From Novosphingobium sp. (lineage in GTDB: Bacteria; Pseudomonadota; Alphaproteobacteria; Sphingomonadales; Sphingomonadaceae): a DNA stretch of 64,000 bases. Of this stretch, positions 49,919-59,195 are shown piece after piece. Within the stretch, counting starts at the first letter, position 1, and the number at the start of each line of letters is the position of its first letter. Position numbers and translations under genes: made by a program. The notes beneath the pieces were generated by a model. It was given only the letters and a program-made list of their open reading frames with translations, was not told the DNA's origin and ran no database searches. The DNA is taken from the NCBI RefSeq assembly GCF_027531025.1, contig NZ_JAPZQX010000004.1, forward strand, positions 1 through 64,000, read 5' to 3'.

Positions 49919-51763
49919 TTAAGGAGATTTCACATAGGTCCCGGGGGCGTCCTCGATGACCCTGTCGCCCTTGCTGCCGGGCACACGCTTGCCCGTGGCG
50001 GGCACTTCGGCGCTGTCCTGGCCGCGCAGCCAGGCGATCCAGTGCGGCCACCAGGAACCGGGGGTTTCGGTCGCGCCAGAGATGAATTCGGCCAGGGTTT
50101 CGACCTCGGCCGGGTTGGTCCAGTACTGGTACTTCTTCGCCGAGGGCGGGTTGACCACTCCGGCGATATGCCCCGATCCGGCCAGCAGGAAGGTCTTCGG
50201 CCCGCGCAGGTGGTGCATGATCCGCCAGACGCTTTCGACCGGGGCGATATGATCCTCGCGCCCGGCCTGGATATAGGCCGGGGTCTCGACCCGGGTCAGG
50301 TCGATCGGCGTGTCATCGGCGCTGAGTGCATCGGGTACCACCAGCTTGTTATCGCGGTACAGGTCCTTGAGGTACGCTTGGTGCCACTTTGCGGGCAGGT
50401 TGGTGACATCTCCGTTCCAGTGGAGCAGGTCGAACGCCGGGTAATCATCGCCCAGCAGGTAGTTCTTGACCACGTAGTTCCAGATCAGGTCGTTCCCGCG
50501 CAGCAGGTTGAACGTGGTCGCCATATAGCGCCCGTCGAGGAAGCCGTGCTCCTCGCCCAGCTGCTCGATCACCTTCAGTTGCTGGTCATCGATGAATACC
50601 TTGAGCTCACCCGCCTTCTCGAAATCGACCTGGGCGGTGAAGAAGGTGGCGCTCTTCACCTTGTCCGCCTCGCCCCGCCGGGCCAGCACGGCCAGCGTCG
50701 CGGCCAGCGTGGTCCCGGCCACGCAGTACCCGATCGTGTGGACGGACTTCACGCCCAGCCGTTCGCGAACCGTATCGATCGCCTCGATCTGGGCGCGGAT
50801 ATAATCGTCCCAGGTCAGGCCCTTCATGCTCTCGTCGGCGCTTTTCCAGGACACGACAAACACGGTCACGCCCTGCTCGACTGCCCAGCGGATGAAGCTT
50901 TTCTGCGGCGTAAGGTCGAGGATGTAGAACCGGTTGATCCACGGCGGGAAGATCACCAGCGGCGTTTCGAGCACCTTTTCGGTGGTCGGGCAGTACTGGA
51001 TCAGCTGGAACAGGGGGGTCTGGTAAACCACCTTGCCCGGCGTGGTTGCCAGGTTCTCCCCCAGCCGGAAGGCCTGCGGATCGACATGGGTCAGTTGCCC
51101 GCGCTTGAGGTCGGCCAGCAAGTGCTCCAGCCCCTTGGCCAGGCTTTGGCCCTTGGTGGCAATGGCGCGTTCCAGCACCAGCGGATTAGTAACCGGGAAG
51201 TGCGCCGGGCTGAGCGCTTCGACCAGGGTGCGCGCGGCGAAGCGCAGCTGCTCGCGCTGGTGTTCATCCACCCCTTCGACACTGTCGGCCAGGGCCAGCA
51301 CCTGTTCGGCGACCATCAGGTAGGTCTGGTGAACCAGCGCGAAGAACGGCTGTTCGCGCCACTTCGGATCGGCAAAGCGGCGGTCCGTGCGCGGCAGATC
51401 CGGATTGTCACCGGTCGGTTTCCCGTCGATGCCGTATTGCCCCAGCACCGTCTGCCACAGCGCCATGCCATCGGCCCACAGCTTCTGCTGCACTTCGGGG
51501 CGGGTGAGCGGCAGGGCGCGGACCCAGCCTTCATAGACCCCCAGCCAGTTGCCGGGATCAGCCAGCATCGCGGGCGCCTTGTTGGCGAAGCTGGCCGCCT
51601 GATCCTTCGCGAAATCGAGCCACAGCCCTTGCATGGTCTGCAGCGCAGCCGCCCATTCGCCCAGTTCGCCACTTTTTACGCCTGCCGGGACCAGTTGCTC
51701 CCAAAGCTTGAGCGGCTCGGCAAACATGGCGTCGAAGGTCTTGGTAAGGTCATCGTCGCGCAT
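49919..51763 (-). CDS. phaC: Class I polyhydroxyalkanoate synthase
   Basis: Polymerises 3-hydroxyacyl-CoA (usually 3-hydroxybutyryl-CoA) into PHA at the granule surface. The 614-residue protein has an N-terminal PhaC_N domain, the lipase-like box GYCVAG with the active-site Cys (about residues 335-340), the later catalytic Asp region and the His in GSGHIAGVVNPP (about 530). It is the length of a class I enzyme that needs no PhaE or PhaR subunit. I took the ATG at 51763; a GTG at 51796 would add 11 residues. It is followed by the phasin gene and is divergent from alaC. Confidence 0.92.
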   Translation of the reverse strand: MRDDDLTKTFDAMFAEPLKLWEQLVPAGVKSGELGEWAAALQTMQGLWLDFAKDQAASFANKAPAMLADPGNWLGVYEGWVRALPLTRPEVQQKLWADGMALWQTVLGQYGIDGKPTGDNPDLPRTDRRFADPKWREQPFFALVHQTYLMVAEQVLALADSVEGVDEHQREQLRFAARTLVEALSPAHFPVTNPLVLERAIATKGQSLAKGLEHLLADLKRGQLTHVDPQAFRLGENLATTPGKVVYQTPLFQLIQYCPTTEKVLETPLVIFPPWINRFYILDLTPQKSFIRWAVEQGVTVFVVSWKSADESMKGLTWDDYIRAQIEAIDTVRERLGVKSVHTIGYCVAGTTLAATLAVLARRGEADKVKSATFFTAQVDFEKAGELKVFIDDQQLKVIEQLGEEHGFLDGRYMATTFNLLRGNDLIWNYVVKNYLLGDDYPAFDLLHWNGDVTNLPAKWHQAYLKDLYRDNKLVVPDALSADDTPIDLTRVETPAYIQAGREDHIAPVESVWRIMHHLRGPKTFLLAGSGHIAGVVNPPSAKKYQYWTNPAEVETLAEFISGATETPGSWWPHWIAWLRGQDSAEVPATGKRVPGSKGDRVIEDAPGTYVKSP

Positions 51764-51876
51764 GGTCGGTCCCGATTCAGCGGCTGGCGCGGCCACCCTA
51801 ACCGATTTGCCAGCGCGGCTTAAGCGTCTTACAGACGAATGCGCGACAATTCCGCCGCATTTATGAAGCCGAGGTC

Positions 51877-53076
51877 ATGGAAGAAGAGTTCTACCGCATC
51901 AAGCGCCTGCCGCCCTACGTCATCGCCGAAGTGAACGGCATGCGGGCCGCAGCACGCGCCGCCGGTAGAGACATCATCGACCTGGGCATGGGCAATCCGG
52001 ACCTGCCGCCCCCGCAGCACGTGATCGACAAGCTGTGCGAAGTGGCGCAAAAGCCTGATGCCCACGGCTATTCGGCCTCCTCCGGCATTCCCGGCCTGCG
52101 CAAGGCCCAGGCCAATTATTATGGCCGCCGCTTCGGGGTGGAGCTCGATCCCGAAACCGAAGTGGTCATGACCATGGGCTCCAAGGAGGGCCTCGCCAGC
52201 CTCGCCACCGCGATCACCGCGCCGGGCGACGTGGTGCTGGCACCGAACCCCAGCTACCCGATTCACACTTTCGGCTTCATCATTGCCGGGGCGACGATCC
52301 GTTCGGTCCCGACCACGCCGGACGAGCGCTATTGGGAATCGCTGGAGCGGGCGATGGCCTTCACCGTGCCGCGCCCCTCGATCCTGATCGTCAATTATCC
52401 CTCTAACCCGACGGCCGAGACGGTGGACCTCGCATTCTACGAGCGGCTGGTGGCCTGGGCGAAGGAAAACAAGGTCTGGATCCTGTCCGACCTGGCCTAT
52501 TCCGAGCTCTATTTCGACGGCAACCCGACCCCGTCGATCCTGCAGGTGCCGGGCGCCAAGGATGTCGCGGTGGAATTCACCTCGATGTCCAAGACCTTCT
52601 CGATGGCCGGCTGGCGGGTCGGCTTCGCGGTTGGTAACCCGCGGCTGATTGCGGCGCTCAAGCGGGTGAAGAGCTACCTGGACTATGGAGCCTTCACCCC
52701 GATCCAGGCGGCCGCTTGCGCGGCACTTAACGGTCCCCAGGATATCGTTGAGATGAACCGTAACCTTTACCAGAAGCGCCGTGACGTGCTGGTGGAGAGC
52801 TTCGGCCGCGCCGGGTGGGAGATTCCCAGCCCCAAGGCCTCGATGTTCGCCTGGGCGCCCCTGCCCCCGGCGCTCAAGGAGATGGGCAGCCTCGAGTTTT
52901 CCAAGCAGCTGCTGACCCATGCCGAAGTGGCCGTGGCCCCCGGCGTCGGCTATGGCGAAGAGGGCGAGGGGTTTGTCCGCATCGCCATGGTCGAGAACGA
53001 GCAGCGTCTGCGCCAGGCCGCCCGCAACATCCGCCGCTATCTGGCCAGCATGGGCGTCAACACCACCGCAGCCTGA
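51877..53076 (+). CDS. alaC: Alanine aminotransferase AlaC
   Basis: PLP-dependent class I/II aminotransferase that makes alanine from pyruvate and glutamate. The 399 residues start with RIKRLPPYV and have DIIDLGMGNPDLPPP, GYSASSGIPGLRKA, and the PLP lysine in SMSKTFSMAGWRVGF (about residues 236-250), all as in AlaC of E. coli. Length is normal. It is divergent from phaC with 113 bp between. Confidence 0.9.
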   Translation: MEEEFYRIKRLPPYVIAEVNGMRAAARAAGRDIIDLGMGNPDLPPPQHVIDKLCEVAQKPDAHGYSASSGIPGLRKAQANYYGRRFGVELDPETEVVMTMGSKEGLASLATAITAPGDVVLAPNPSYPIHTFGFIIAGATIRSVPTTPDERYWESLERAMAFTVPRPSILIVNYPSNPTAETVDLAFYERLVAWAKENKVWILSDLAYSELYFDGNPTPSILQVPGAKDVAVEFTSMSKTFSMAGWRVGFAVGNPRLIAALKRVKSYLDYGAFTPIQAAACAALNGPQDIVEMNRNLYQKRRDVLVESFGRAGWEIPSPKASMFAWAPLPPALKEMGSLEFSKQLLTHAEVAVAPGVGYGEEGEGFVRIAMVENEQRLRQAARNIRRYLASMGVNTTAA

Positions 53077-53167
53077 TCGCCACACCTCGCACCGCGACCG
53101 ACTTGCCGCTCTCGCTGCAAGGCGGCAAGGCTTGCGCCGGGGTGGCTGCGGTGTCGAGAGGCGATCC

Positions 53168-53920
53168 TTGCGGCGGTTCCAGTGGTTTGCGCCAGTGCCC
53201 ATGCCGGACGGCTGCGACCTCAGGCAGCTTGGCTGGACCATGCTCGCTCCGCACAGCGATCCGCCCCCGGACGAAGCGCTGCCGCTCCTGGCCATGCCGC
53301 ATCGTGCCGCCGTGGCCGACTGGGTGATGCTGCTCGGTTCCAGCCCGCGTCACCGCCGCAGGGTGCTGGCTATCGGCGTTGACGATGCGGGTGAGCGGGC
53401 GCGGCTGCTGCGCCTTGGCTTCGGCGATGCCGTGCCCGGACCACCCCGGCTGGAGGAAGTCGAAGCGCGGGCTATCAGGATCGCGGCCGGTTTGCGGGCC
53501 TTGCCCCGCCAGCGCCAGATCGGTCCGTTGCAGCTCGACCTTTTGCAACGCGAGGCCTTCGTTTCCGGGCGGGCGGTGGGGCTGCACCCGCGCGAGTTCC
53601 TGCTGCTGTGGCGACTGGCCGACGATCCGGGGCGGGCCGTGGCGGCCAGCCAGCTGCGCGGCGATGTCTGGCGGCTGGCCTTCCGGCCGGAAACGAACAG
53701 TCTGGCCGTTCACGTCAGCCGCCTGCGCGTCAAGCTGCGGATCGCCGGGCTGGACGGGCTGATCCAGACCCGGCCCGGGGGTGCCTATCGCCTGGCCGGG
53801 GAGCTGCTGCGGCCGGGCCTGAGCCTGCCCGGTGACTTGGGACTGGACGCGCACCTGCGTTTGCGCAAGGAAGCCGGGGAACACCAATCAGGGATCGAGG
53901 ACCAATGCGGCACGAACTGA
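53168..53920 (+). CDS. Winged-helix regulator with degenerate receiver-like N-terminus
   Basis: A 250-residue protein. The C-terminal half (about 115-215) is an OmpR/PhoB-type winged helix: LQREAFVSGRAVGLHPREFLLLWRL, then TNSLAVHVSRLRVKLR and TRPGGAYRLAG. The N-terminal half has a receiver-like layout (VLAIGVDDAGERARLLRLGFGDAV) but no convincing phospho-acceptor Asp or Thr/Lys set, so it is probably not controlled by phosphorylation. The start is a TTG at 53168 after GAGAGG; ATG 53201 is an alternative. Its stop overlaps the crotonase start by 16 bases, so the two are linked in expression. Confidence 0.7.
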   Translation: MRRFQWFAPVPMPDGCDLRQLGWTMLAPHSDPPPDEALPLLAMPHRAAVADWVMLLGSSPRHRRRVLAIGVDDAGERARLLRLGFGDAVPGPPRLEEVEARAIRIAAGLRALPRQRQIGPLQLDLLQREAFVSGRAVGLHPREFLLLWRLADDPGRAVAASQLRGDVWRLAFRPETNSLAVHVSRLRVKLRIAGLDGLIQTRPGGAYRLAGELLRPGLSLPGDLGLDAHLRLRKEAGEHQSGIEDQCGTN

Positions 53921-54717
53921 AGCCCAACGAACGCGTTGCCATCACCATCCAGGAAGATGGCGTGGCCCAGGTGCGGATGATCCGTGCCGACAAGATGAAC
54001 GCGCTCGATCCTGCGATGTTCGATACCCTGATCGAGGCGGGCGAAGTGCTGCATTCGATGCCGGGCCTGCGCGCCGTGGTGCTGGCGGGTGAAGGCCGCA
54101 GCTTCTGCGCCGGGCTGGACTTGGGCAGCATGGCCAATACCAACCGGCACGAAGCGATCCCGCTGATCGACCGGACCCACGGCAATGCCAACCGCGCCCA
54201 GCAGGTGGCGATGCAGTGGCGCAAGCTGCCGGTGCCGGTGATCGCGGCGGTCCACGGCGTGTGCTTTGGCGGCGGGCTGCAGATTGCCAGCGGCGCCGAT
54301 ATCCGTGTGGTCGATCCCACGGCCCGGATGGCGGTTATGGAACTGAAGTGGGGCCTGGTGCCCGACATGGGCGGCTATGCCTTGTGGAAGGGCATGGTGC
54401 GCGACGACGTGCTGCGCGAGCTGACCTATACCAACCGCGAGTTCACCGGCGAGCAGGCCGGCGAATATGGCTTTGCCACGATTGTCGATCCCAACCCGGT
54501 GGCTCGCGCCACCGCGATCGCGGCCGATATCGCCAATCGCAACCCCCATGCCCAGCGCGCGGCCAAGCGGCTGTTCAACCGCTATCTCGAAGCTGGCACC
54601 GACGAAATCCTGATGGCCGAAAGCGTCGAACAGACCGCGCTGATCGGCAGCCGCAACCAGATCGAGGCGGTGATGAGCCAGATGGAAAAGCGCAAGGCCG
54701 AATACGTCGATCCCTGA
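53905..54717 (+). CDS. Enoyl-CoA hydratase/isomerase (crotonase) family protein
   Basis: Crotonase-fold acyl-CoA enzyme, 270 residues. It has the oxyanion-hole motifs GEGRSFCAGLDLGS (about 62-75) and HGVCFGGGLQIASGADIRV (about 117-135) and a C-terminal trimerisation helix. The position usually occupied by the second hydratase Glu cannot be confirmed by eye, so hydratase, isomerase or other crotonase chemistry is open. It overlaps the winged-helix gene by 16 bases. Confidence 0.85.
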   Translation: MRHELKPNERVAITIQEDGVAQVRMIRADKMNALDPAMFDTLIEAGEVLHSMPGLRAVVLAGEGRSFCAGLDLGSMANTNRHEAIPLIDRTHGNANRAQQVAMQWRKLPVPVIAAVHGVCFGGGLQIASGADIRVVDPTARMAVMELKWGLVPDMGGYALWKGMVRDDVLRELTYTNREFTGEQAGEYGFATIVDPNPVARATAIAADIANRNPHAQRAAKRLFNRYLEAGTDEILMAESVEQTALIGSRNQIEAVMSQMEKRKAEYVDP

Positions 54718-54738
54718 GCCGGTCAGGTCTGACCGGCG

Positions 54739-56124
54739 ATGAAGATGCTGCGCGATCCGCAATGTCTGCTGGCCGATGGGCTGGCGCAATTGCGGCAGCA
54801 GTTCCAGGTGCCGGCCAGCTTCCCGCCGGCCGTGCTGGCCGCGGCCGAGGTGGCGGCGCAGCGGCAACCCACCGACCATGCCGACTGGCTGGACCGGGCC
54901 TTTGTAACGCTCGACCCGGCGGGATCGACCGATCTTGACCAGGCCTTCGCGATCGAGTCGGCTGAGGCTGACTGGCTGCTCCACTATGCCATTGCCGATG
55001 TCGGCTGGTTCGTGACCCATGATGATCCGCTGGACCGGGAAGCCTGGGCGCGCGGGGTGACGACCTATCTGCCCGATGGCAAGGCGGGGCTCTATCCCCC
55101 GGCGCTGGCCGAGGGCGCTGCCAGCCTGCTGCCGGATGGCCCGCGTCCGGCGGTAGTCTTCACGGTCCGCGTGCGCCCCGATGGCGTGGCGATCATCGAT
55201 GGCGTGACCCGCGCGGTGATCCGCAGCCGGGCCAAGCTGGCTTACGAAACGGTGCGGGAGGCGGATTTGCCGCCCGGCTTTGCCGAGGTCGCCGCCCGGA
55301 TCGGTGCGGCTGAGCTGCGCCGCGCGGCGGCAAGGGTCGATCCGCCCGAACAGGAAGTGGATCGCGATGCGCTGGGCCGCTTCGAACTGCGGCTGCGGCC
55401 GCTGCTACCCAGCGAGACGCACAACGCCGCGCTTTCGCTGGCCTGCAACCTGGCCGTGGCGGATTTGCTGCTGGCCCATCGCACCGGCCTGTTCCGGGTG
55501 ATGGCCAGTCCCGATGCCTGGGCCGAGGCACGTCTGCGGCAGACCGCGCGGGCCTTTGGCCTGATCTGGCCGGACCAGGCCACGCTGGCCCAGTTCGAAC
55601 GTCAGCTCGATCCGCGCGATCCGCGCCACGGCGCCTTCATGCTGGCCGTTCGGAGGGCTGGGCAGGGGGCCAGCTATGCCCCCTATGCGGCAGAGCAGCT
55701 GCCCTGGCATGCCGCCATTGCTGCGCCTTATGCCCATGCCACGGCCCCCTTGCGGCGGCTGGCCGATCGTTATGTGATCGAGGCTGCACTGGCCCTGGCC
55801 AATGGTCGCCCCGTGCCCGAGCAAATCAGCGCGGCCTTCGGGCGGCTGCCCACGACGATGCAGCGCGCCGAGGCGCGGGCCGGGCAGGTCGAACGCGCCG
55901 TGGTCGATCTGGCCGAAGTGGCGCTGCTGGCCGGGCGCGAGGGCGAGGTCTTCGAGGCCGTAGTGACCGACCTTGGCGAAGCCGGTGCCCGCATCCAGCT
56001 CTGTGCGGCTCCGGTTGTCGCTCGCACCGCAGCCAATGAGGTGGTGCCCGGCGACCGGATCCGGGTGCGGCTGGAGGCAGCCGACCCTGCCCGCCGCCTG
56101 TTGCGCTTTGCCCGGATTGGATGA
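54739..56124 (+). CDS. RNB-domain exoribonuclease (RNase II/R family), compact type
   Basis: 3'-to-5' exoribonuclease of 461 residues, much shorter than RNase R because the N-terminal cold-shock domains are missing; a small OB-like C-terminal region remains (about 395-460). The metal site reads DPAGSTDLDQAF (about residues 60-71), with three Asp residues kept and the fourth Asp of RNase II replaced by Gln, as is common in this compact subgroup. Such enzymes have been studied in Deinococcus and elsewhere; the biological substrate here is unknown. Confidence 0.85.
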   Translation: MKMLRDPQCLLADGLAQLRQQFQVPASFPPAVLAAAEVAAQRQPTDHADWLDRAFVTLDPAGSTDLDQAFAIESAEADWLLHYAIADVGWFVTHDDPLDREAWARGVTTYLPDGKAGLYPPALAEGAASLLPDGPRPAVVFTVRVRPDGVAIIDGVTRAVIRSRAKLAYETVREADLPPGFAEVAARIGAAELRRAAARVDPPEQEVDRDALGRFELRLRPLLPSETHNAALSLACNLAVADLLLAHRTGLFRVMASPDAWAEARLRQTARAFGLIWPDQATLAQFERQLDPRDPRHGAFMLAVRRAGQGASYAPYAAEQLPWHAAIAAPYAHATAPLRRLADRYVIEAALALANGRPVPEQISAAFGRLPTTMQRAEARAGQVERAVVDLAEVALLAGREGEVFEAVVTDLGEAGARIQLCAAPVVARTAANEVVPGDRIRVRLEAADPARRLLRFARIG

Positions 56125-56193
56125 ATCGGTTGCACAGCGCCGCCCCCCGCGCTAGTGGCGCGCTTCCCCTGCGGTTCGCCAAAGGGGATGGAT

Positions 56194-56267
56194 GGCCCGA
56201 TGGCGGAGTGGTTACGCACCGGACTGCAAATCCGTTTACGCCGGTTCGATTCCGGCTCGGGCCTCCA
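56194..56267 (+). tRNA. tRNA-Cys(GCA)
   Basis: A 74-base cloverleaf: acceptor GGCCCGA/TCGGGCC, anticodon stem CGGAC-type with loop containing GCA (CTGCAAA), T-arm GCCGGTTCGATTCCGGC and encoded TCCA. It is 16 bases from the next tRNA. Confidence 0.95.
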
Positions 56268-56283
56268 CCAAACCATTTGATGG

Positions 56284-56359
56284 GCCGCTTTAGCTCAGTC
56301 GGTAGAGCACATCATTCGTAATGATGGGGTCACGTGTTCGAGTCACGTAAGCGGCACCA
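56284..56359 (+). tRNA. tRNA-Thr(CGT)
   Basis: A 76-base cloverleaf: acceptor GCCGCTT/AAGCGGC, D-arm GCTCAGTCGGTAGAGC, anticodon stem CATCA/TGATG around loop TTCGTAA (CGT, reads ACG), T-arm with GTTCGAG and encoded ACCA. The TonB receptor frame opens inside its T-arm. Confidence 0.95.
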
Positions 56360-58367
56360 CTTTTCAGCGATCGGCTTGCTTGTTGCCACGGCAGCGCAGC
56401 CCGCGCTGGCCACCGCACCTCAATCAGCAGACCTGCCCGAGGCGATTGTCGTCACTGGACGAGCGCTTGATGCGCCAGAAGGCCAGCGGGCCTATGCCGG
56501 GGATGAACTGACCCGCGAGGATGCGCGGAGCCTTGCTTCGGGCCGGATCGAGGACTTGCTGGCCCGCGCGCCTGGCGTGCAGCAGTTCCGCCGGTCGGAC
56601 AGCCGCTCGGCCAACCCTTCTGCCCAGGGGATCACCCTGCGCGGGCTGGGGGGCAATGCTTCCAGTCGCACGCTGGTGCTGCTTGACGGCGTCCCGCTGG
56701 TCGATCCCTTTTTCGGTTATGTCCCGCTGTCGGCCCTCCCGCCGGAGCGGTTCGATTCGGTGCGCGTGCTGCGCGGCGGTGGGGCCGGGGCCTTTGCCGC
56801 CGGCGCGGTGGCCGGGACAATTGACCTTGCCAGTGCCGGTCCGGATGCGCTTGGACTGTTCTCTGCCGCCGCGCTGGTCAATGACCGGGGTGAGAGCGAG
56901 CTTTCGGCCAGCCTCGCCCCGCGCCTTGGCTCGGGGTTTGCCGTGCTTTCAGGCCGGTGGGACCGGGGGCAGGGCTTCTGGACCACGTCCGAGGCGCAGC
57001 GTGTGCCCGCCTCGGTCCGGGCGCGGTTCGATAGCTGGTCCACCGCGTTGCGCGCCGTCGCCCCATTGGGGCCGGAGCTGGAATTGCAAGCCCGCGCCAG
57101 CCTATTTGACGATAACCGCACGCTGCGCTTTGCCGGGGCCGATAGCGGCGCCAGCGGACAGGACGCCTCGCTGCGACTGGTCGGGCGGGGGGCCTGGCAG
57201 TTCGAGGCGCTGGGCTATGTCCAGGCGCGCGATTTTTCCAACGTGGTCATTTCCGCCACCAGTTTCCGCAAGACGCTGGACCAGCGGCGCACTCCGGCCA
57301 CCGGCCTTGGTGCCAAGTTCGAACTGCGCCCGCCGCTTGGCGAAGCCCATGCCTTGCGACTGGGGATCGACTGGCGCCGCCAAAGCGGGGAAATGCAGGA
57401 AGAGGCCTATAGTGCTGTTACCGGCCTGGTCACCGCGCGGCGCAAGGCGGGCGGGGTCAACAGCGACCTGGGGCTCTATGCCGAACATGACTGGCGCTCT
57501 GGCCCGCTGCTGCTGACCCTGGCTGCGCGGGTCGATCGCTGGGAAGTGGCCCAAGGCTTTTTCCGCGAGGCTAACGGCGCCGGGACTGTCACCAGCAACC
57601 TCACCTTCGCGGCCCGTTCCGGCTGGCAGGAAAGCCTGCGCGGGGGGATCAGGGTGCAGGCCGCGCCGGGGCTGGCGCTGCGCGCGGCAGCCTATTCCGG
57701 CATGCGCCAGCCGACGCTTAACGAGCTCTACCGGCCCTTCACGGTTTTCCCCGTTACCACCCGTGCCAATGCCGCGCTGGCGAACGAGCGGCTCGAAGGA
57801 TTCGAAGGCGGGCTGGACTGGTCGCCGCTGGACGATGTCACCCTGCGTCTCACTGCTTTCGACAACCGGGTGAAGGGGGCAATCGCCAATGTCACGATTG
57901 GCCCGAACCTGCGCGAACGGCGCAATGTCGATGCCGTTCGCTCGCGCGGGCTGGAAGCCGCGCTGGCGGTGACGGCGGGTCAGGTCAGTCTGGATACGGC
58001 GCTGTCGTGGCTGTCGGCGCGGGTGCAGGCCAGCGGGGCGTCGGCCGCGCTCAATGGCAAGCGCCCGGCGCAGGTGCCCCGGCTGAGCGCAATTGCAACC
58101 TTGGCCTGGCAGCCGGCCGAGCGGGCGCTCGTCGCGCTCAGCCTGAAGCACACCGGCGCGCAGTGGGAGGACGATCTCCAGACCGACCGGCTGGCGGCCG
58201 CCACCACGCTTGATGCTGTGGCCGAAGTGCCGCTTGGGCAGCGGCTCGCGCTGGTGTTGCGGGCCGAGAACCTGACCGATGCGCAGGTGATCACCCGCAA
58301 CCAGGCCGGCTCGATCGACCTTGGCGCACCGCGCACCCTATGGGCCGGTTTCCGGATTTCCATGTAG
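56334..58367 (+). CDS. TonB-dependent receptor whose frame opens inside tRNA-Thr
   Basis: Outer-membrane gated channel, 677 residues. It has a TonB-box-like EAIVVTGRA (about 36-44), a plug domain with LARAPGVQQFRR, ITLRGLGGNASSRTLVLLDGVP and VLRGGGAGAFAAGAVAGTIDL, and a 22-strand barrel ending in a terminal aromatic strand (TLWAGFRISM). It resembles BtuB-type receptors but the ligand is unknown. The first frame start is a GTG at 56334, 26 bases inside the preceding tRNA-Thr, and the resulting MFESRKRHH plus hydrophobic stretch happens to look like a signal peptide. A TTG at 56376 would leave too short a signal. The real start needs experiment. Confidence 0.85.
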   Translation: MFESRKRHHFSAIGLLVATAAQPALATAPQSADLPEAIVVTGRALDAPEGQRAYAGDELTREDARSLASGRIEDLLARAPGVQQFRRSDSRSANPSAQGITLRGLGGNASSRTLVLLDGVPLVDPFFGYVPLSALPPERFDSVRVLRGGGAGAFAAGAVAGTIDLASAGPDALGLFSAAALVNDRGESELSASLAPRLGSGFAVLSGRWDRGQGFWTTSEAQRVPASVRARFDSWSTALRAVAPLGPELELQARASLFDDNRTLRFAGADSGASGQDASLRLVGRGAWQFEALGYVQARDFSNVVISATSFRKTLDQRRTPATGLGAKFELRPPLGEAHALRLGIDWRRQSGEMQEEAYSAVTGLVTARRKAGGVNSDLGLYAEHDWRSGPLLLTLAARVDRWEVAQGFFREANGAGTVTSNLTFAARSGWQESLRGGIRVQAAPGLALRAAAYSGMRQPTLNELYRPFTVFPVTTRANAALANERLEGFEGGLDWSPLDDVTLRLTAFDNRVKGAIANVTIGPNLRERRNVDAVRSRGLEAALAVTAGQVSLDTALSWLSARVQASGASAALNGKRPAQVPRLSAIATLAWQPAERALVALSLKHTGAQWEDDLQTDRLAAATTLDAVAEVPLGQRLALVLRAENLTDAQVITRNQAGSIDLGAPRTLWAGFRISM

Positions 58368-58414
58368 GCGCGAATCGCCTAGGATCGGTTGCAAAGGACA
58401 ACCGGAGGATAGCG

Positions 58415-59188
58415 ATGGCCACCCAGATCAGGAACGCGCACGCCCGCAATCTCGATTGCAGCGAAGCCGAATGGCAGGCCCGCCAGGAACTGGCCGCTTG
58501 CTACCGCGTGTTCGATCACCTGGGCTGGAGCGAATCGATCTACAACCACATCTCGCTTAAGGTGCCGGGCGAGGAGGGAGCCTTTTTGATCAACCCCTAT
58601 GGTCTGCTCTATTCCGAAGTCTGCGCCAGCAACCTCGTCAAGATCGACATCGACGGCAACACGCTGGATGGCAGCCCGTTCCCGGTGAACAAGGCGGGCT
58701 TCACCCAGCACGCCTATTTCCACCGCCATGTCGATTGGGCCCATGCGATCTGCCATACCCACACCACGGCGACGATGGCGGTGTGCAGCCTGGAAGGCGG
58801 GCTGCAGCCGGTGAATTTCTATGCCTGCAACTTCATCGGCAAGCTGGCCTATCACGATTTCGAAGGGGTCACTGTCCGCGCTGAAGAGGGCGAACGGCTG
58901 CTGCAGAACCTGGGTGACAAGCGCATCCTGATGCTGCGCAACCATGGTCCGGTGATCCTGGGTCGCTCGATCGGCGAGATCTTCATCCAGCACTGGTCGC
59001 TCCAGCGCGCCTGCGAGATCCAGCTGGCAACCATGGCGGCCGGTAAGCCGGTGCTGATCCCGGACGAGGTGGTGCAGGTTCACCAGCGCGACGTGGGGCA
59101 GGTCCGTCTGCCTGGCGGGCCGGGTAAGGCCGATTTCGACGCCTGGGTGCGGGTGATCGACCGGACCGACCGGAGCTGGCGCGACTAA
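58415..59188 (+). CDS. Class II aldolase/adducin family protein
   Basis: Zinc-dependent class II aldolase/adducin fold, 257 residues. It has the NHISLK segment (about 43-48), the Zn ligands in CHTHTTA (about 115-121) and LRNHGPVILG (about 173-182). Members act as fuculose-phosphate-like aldolases or decarboxylases; no specific substrate is evident. GGAGG precedes the ATG at 58415. It is the first gene of a three-gene unit with a 2Fe-2S protein (seven-base gap) and an Old Yellow Enzyme (14-base gap). Confidence 0.88.
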   Translation: MATQIRNAHARNLDCSEAEWQARQELAACYRVFDHLGWSESIYNHISLKVPGEEGAFLINPYGLLYSEVCASNLVKIDIDGNTLDGSPFPVNKAGFTQHAYFHRHVDWAHAICHTHTTATMAVCSLEGGLQPVNFYACNFIGKLAYHDFEGVTVRAEEGERLLQNLGDKRILMLRNHGPVILGRSIGEIFIQHWSLQRACEIQLATMAAGKPVLIPDEVVQVHQRDVGQVRLPGGPGKADFDAWVRVIDRTDRSWRD

Positions 59189-59195
59189 GCCACCC

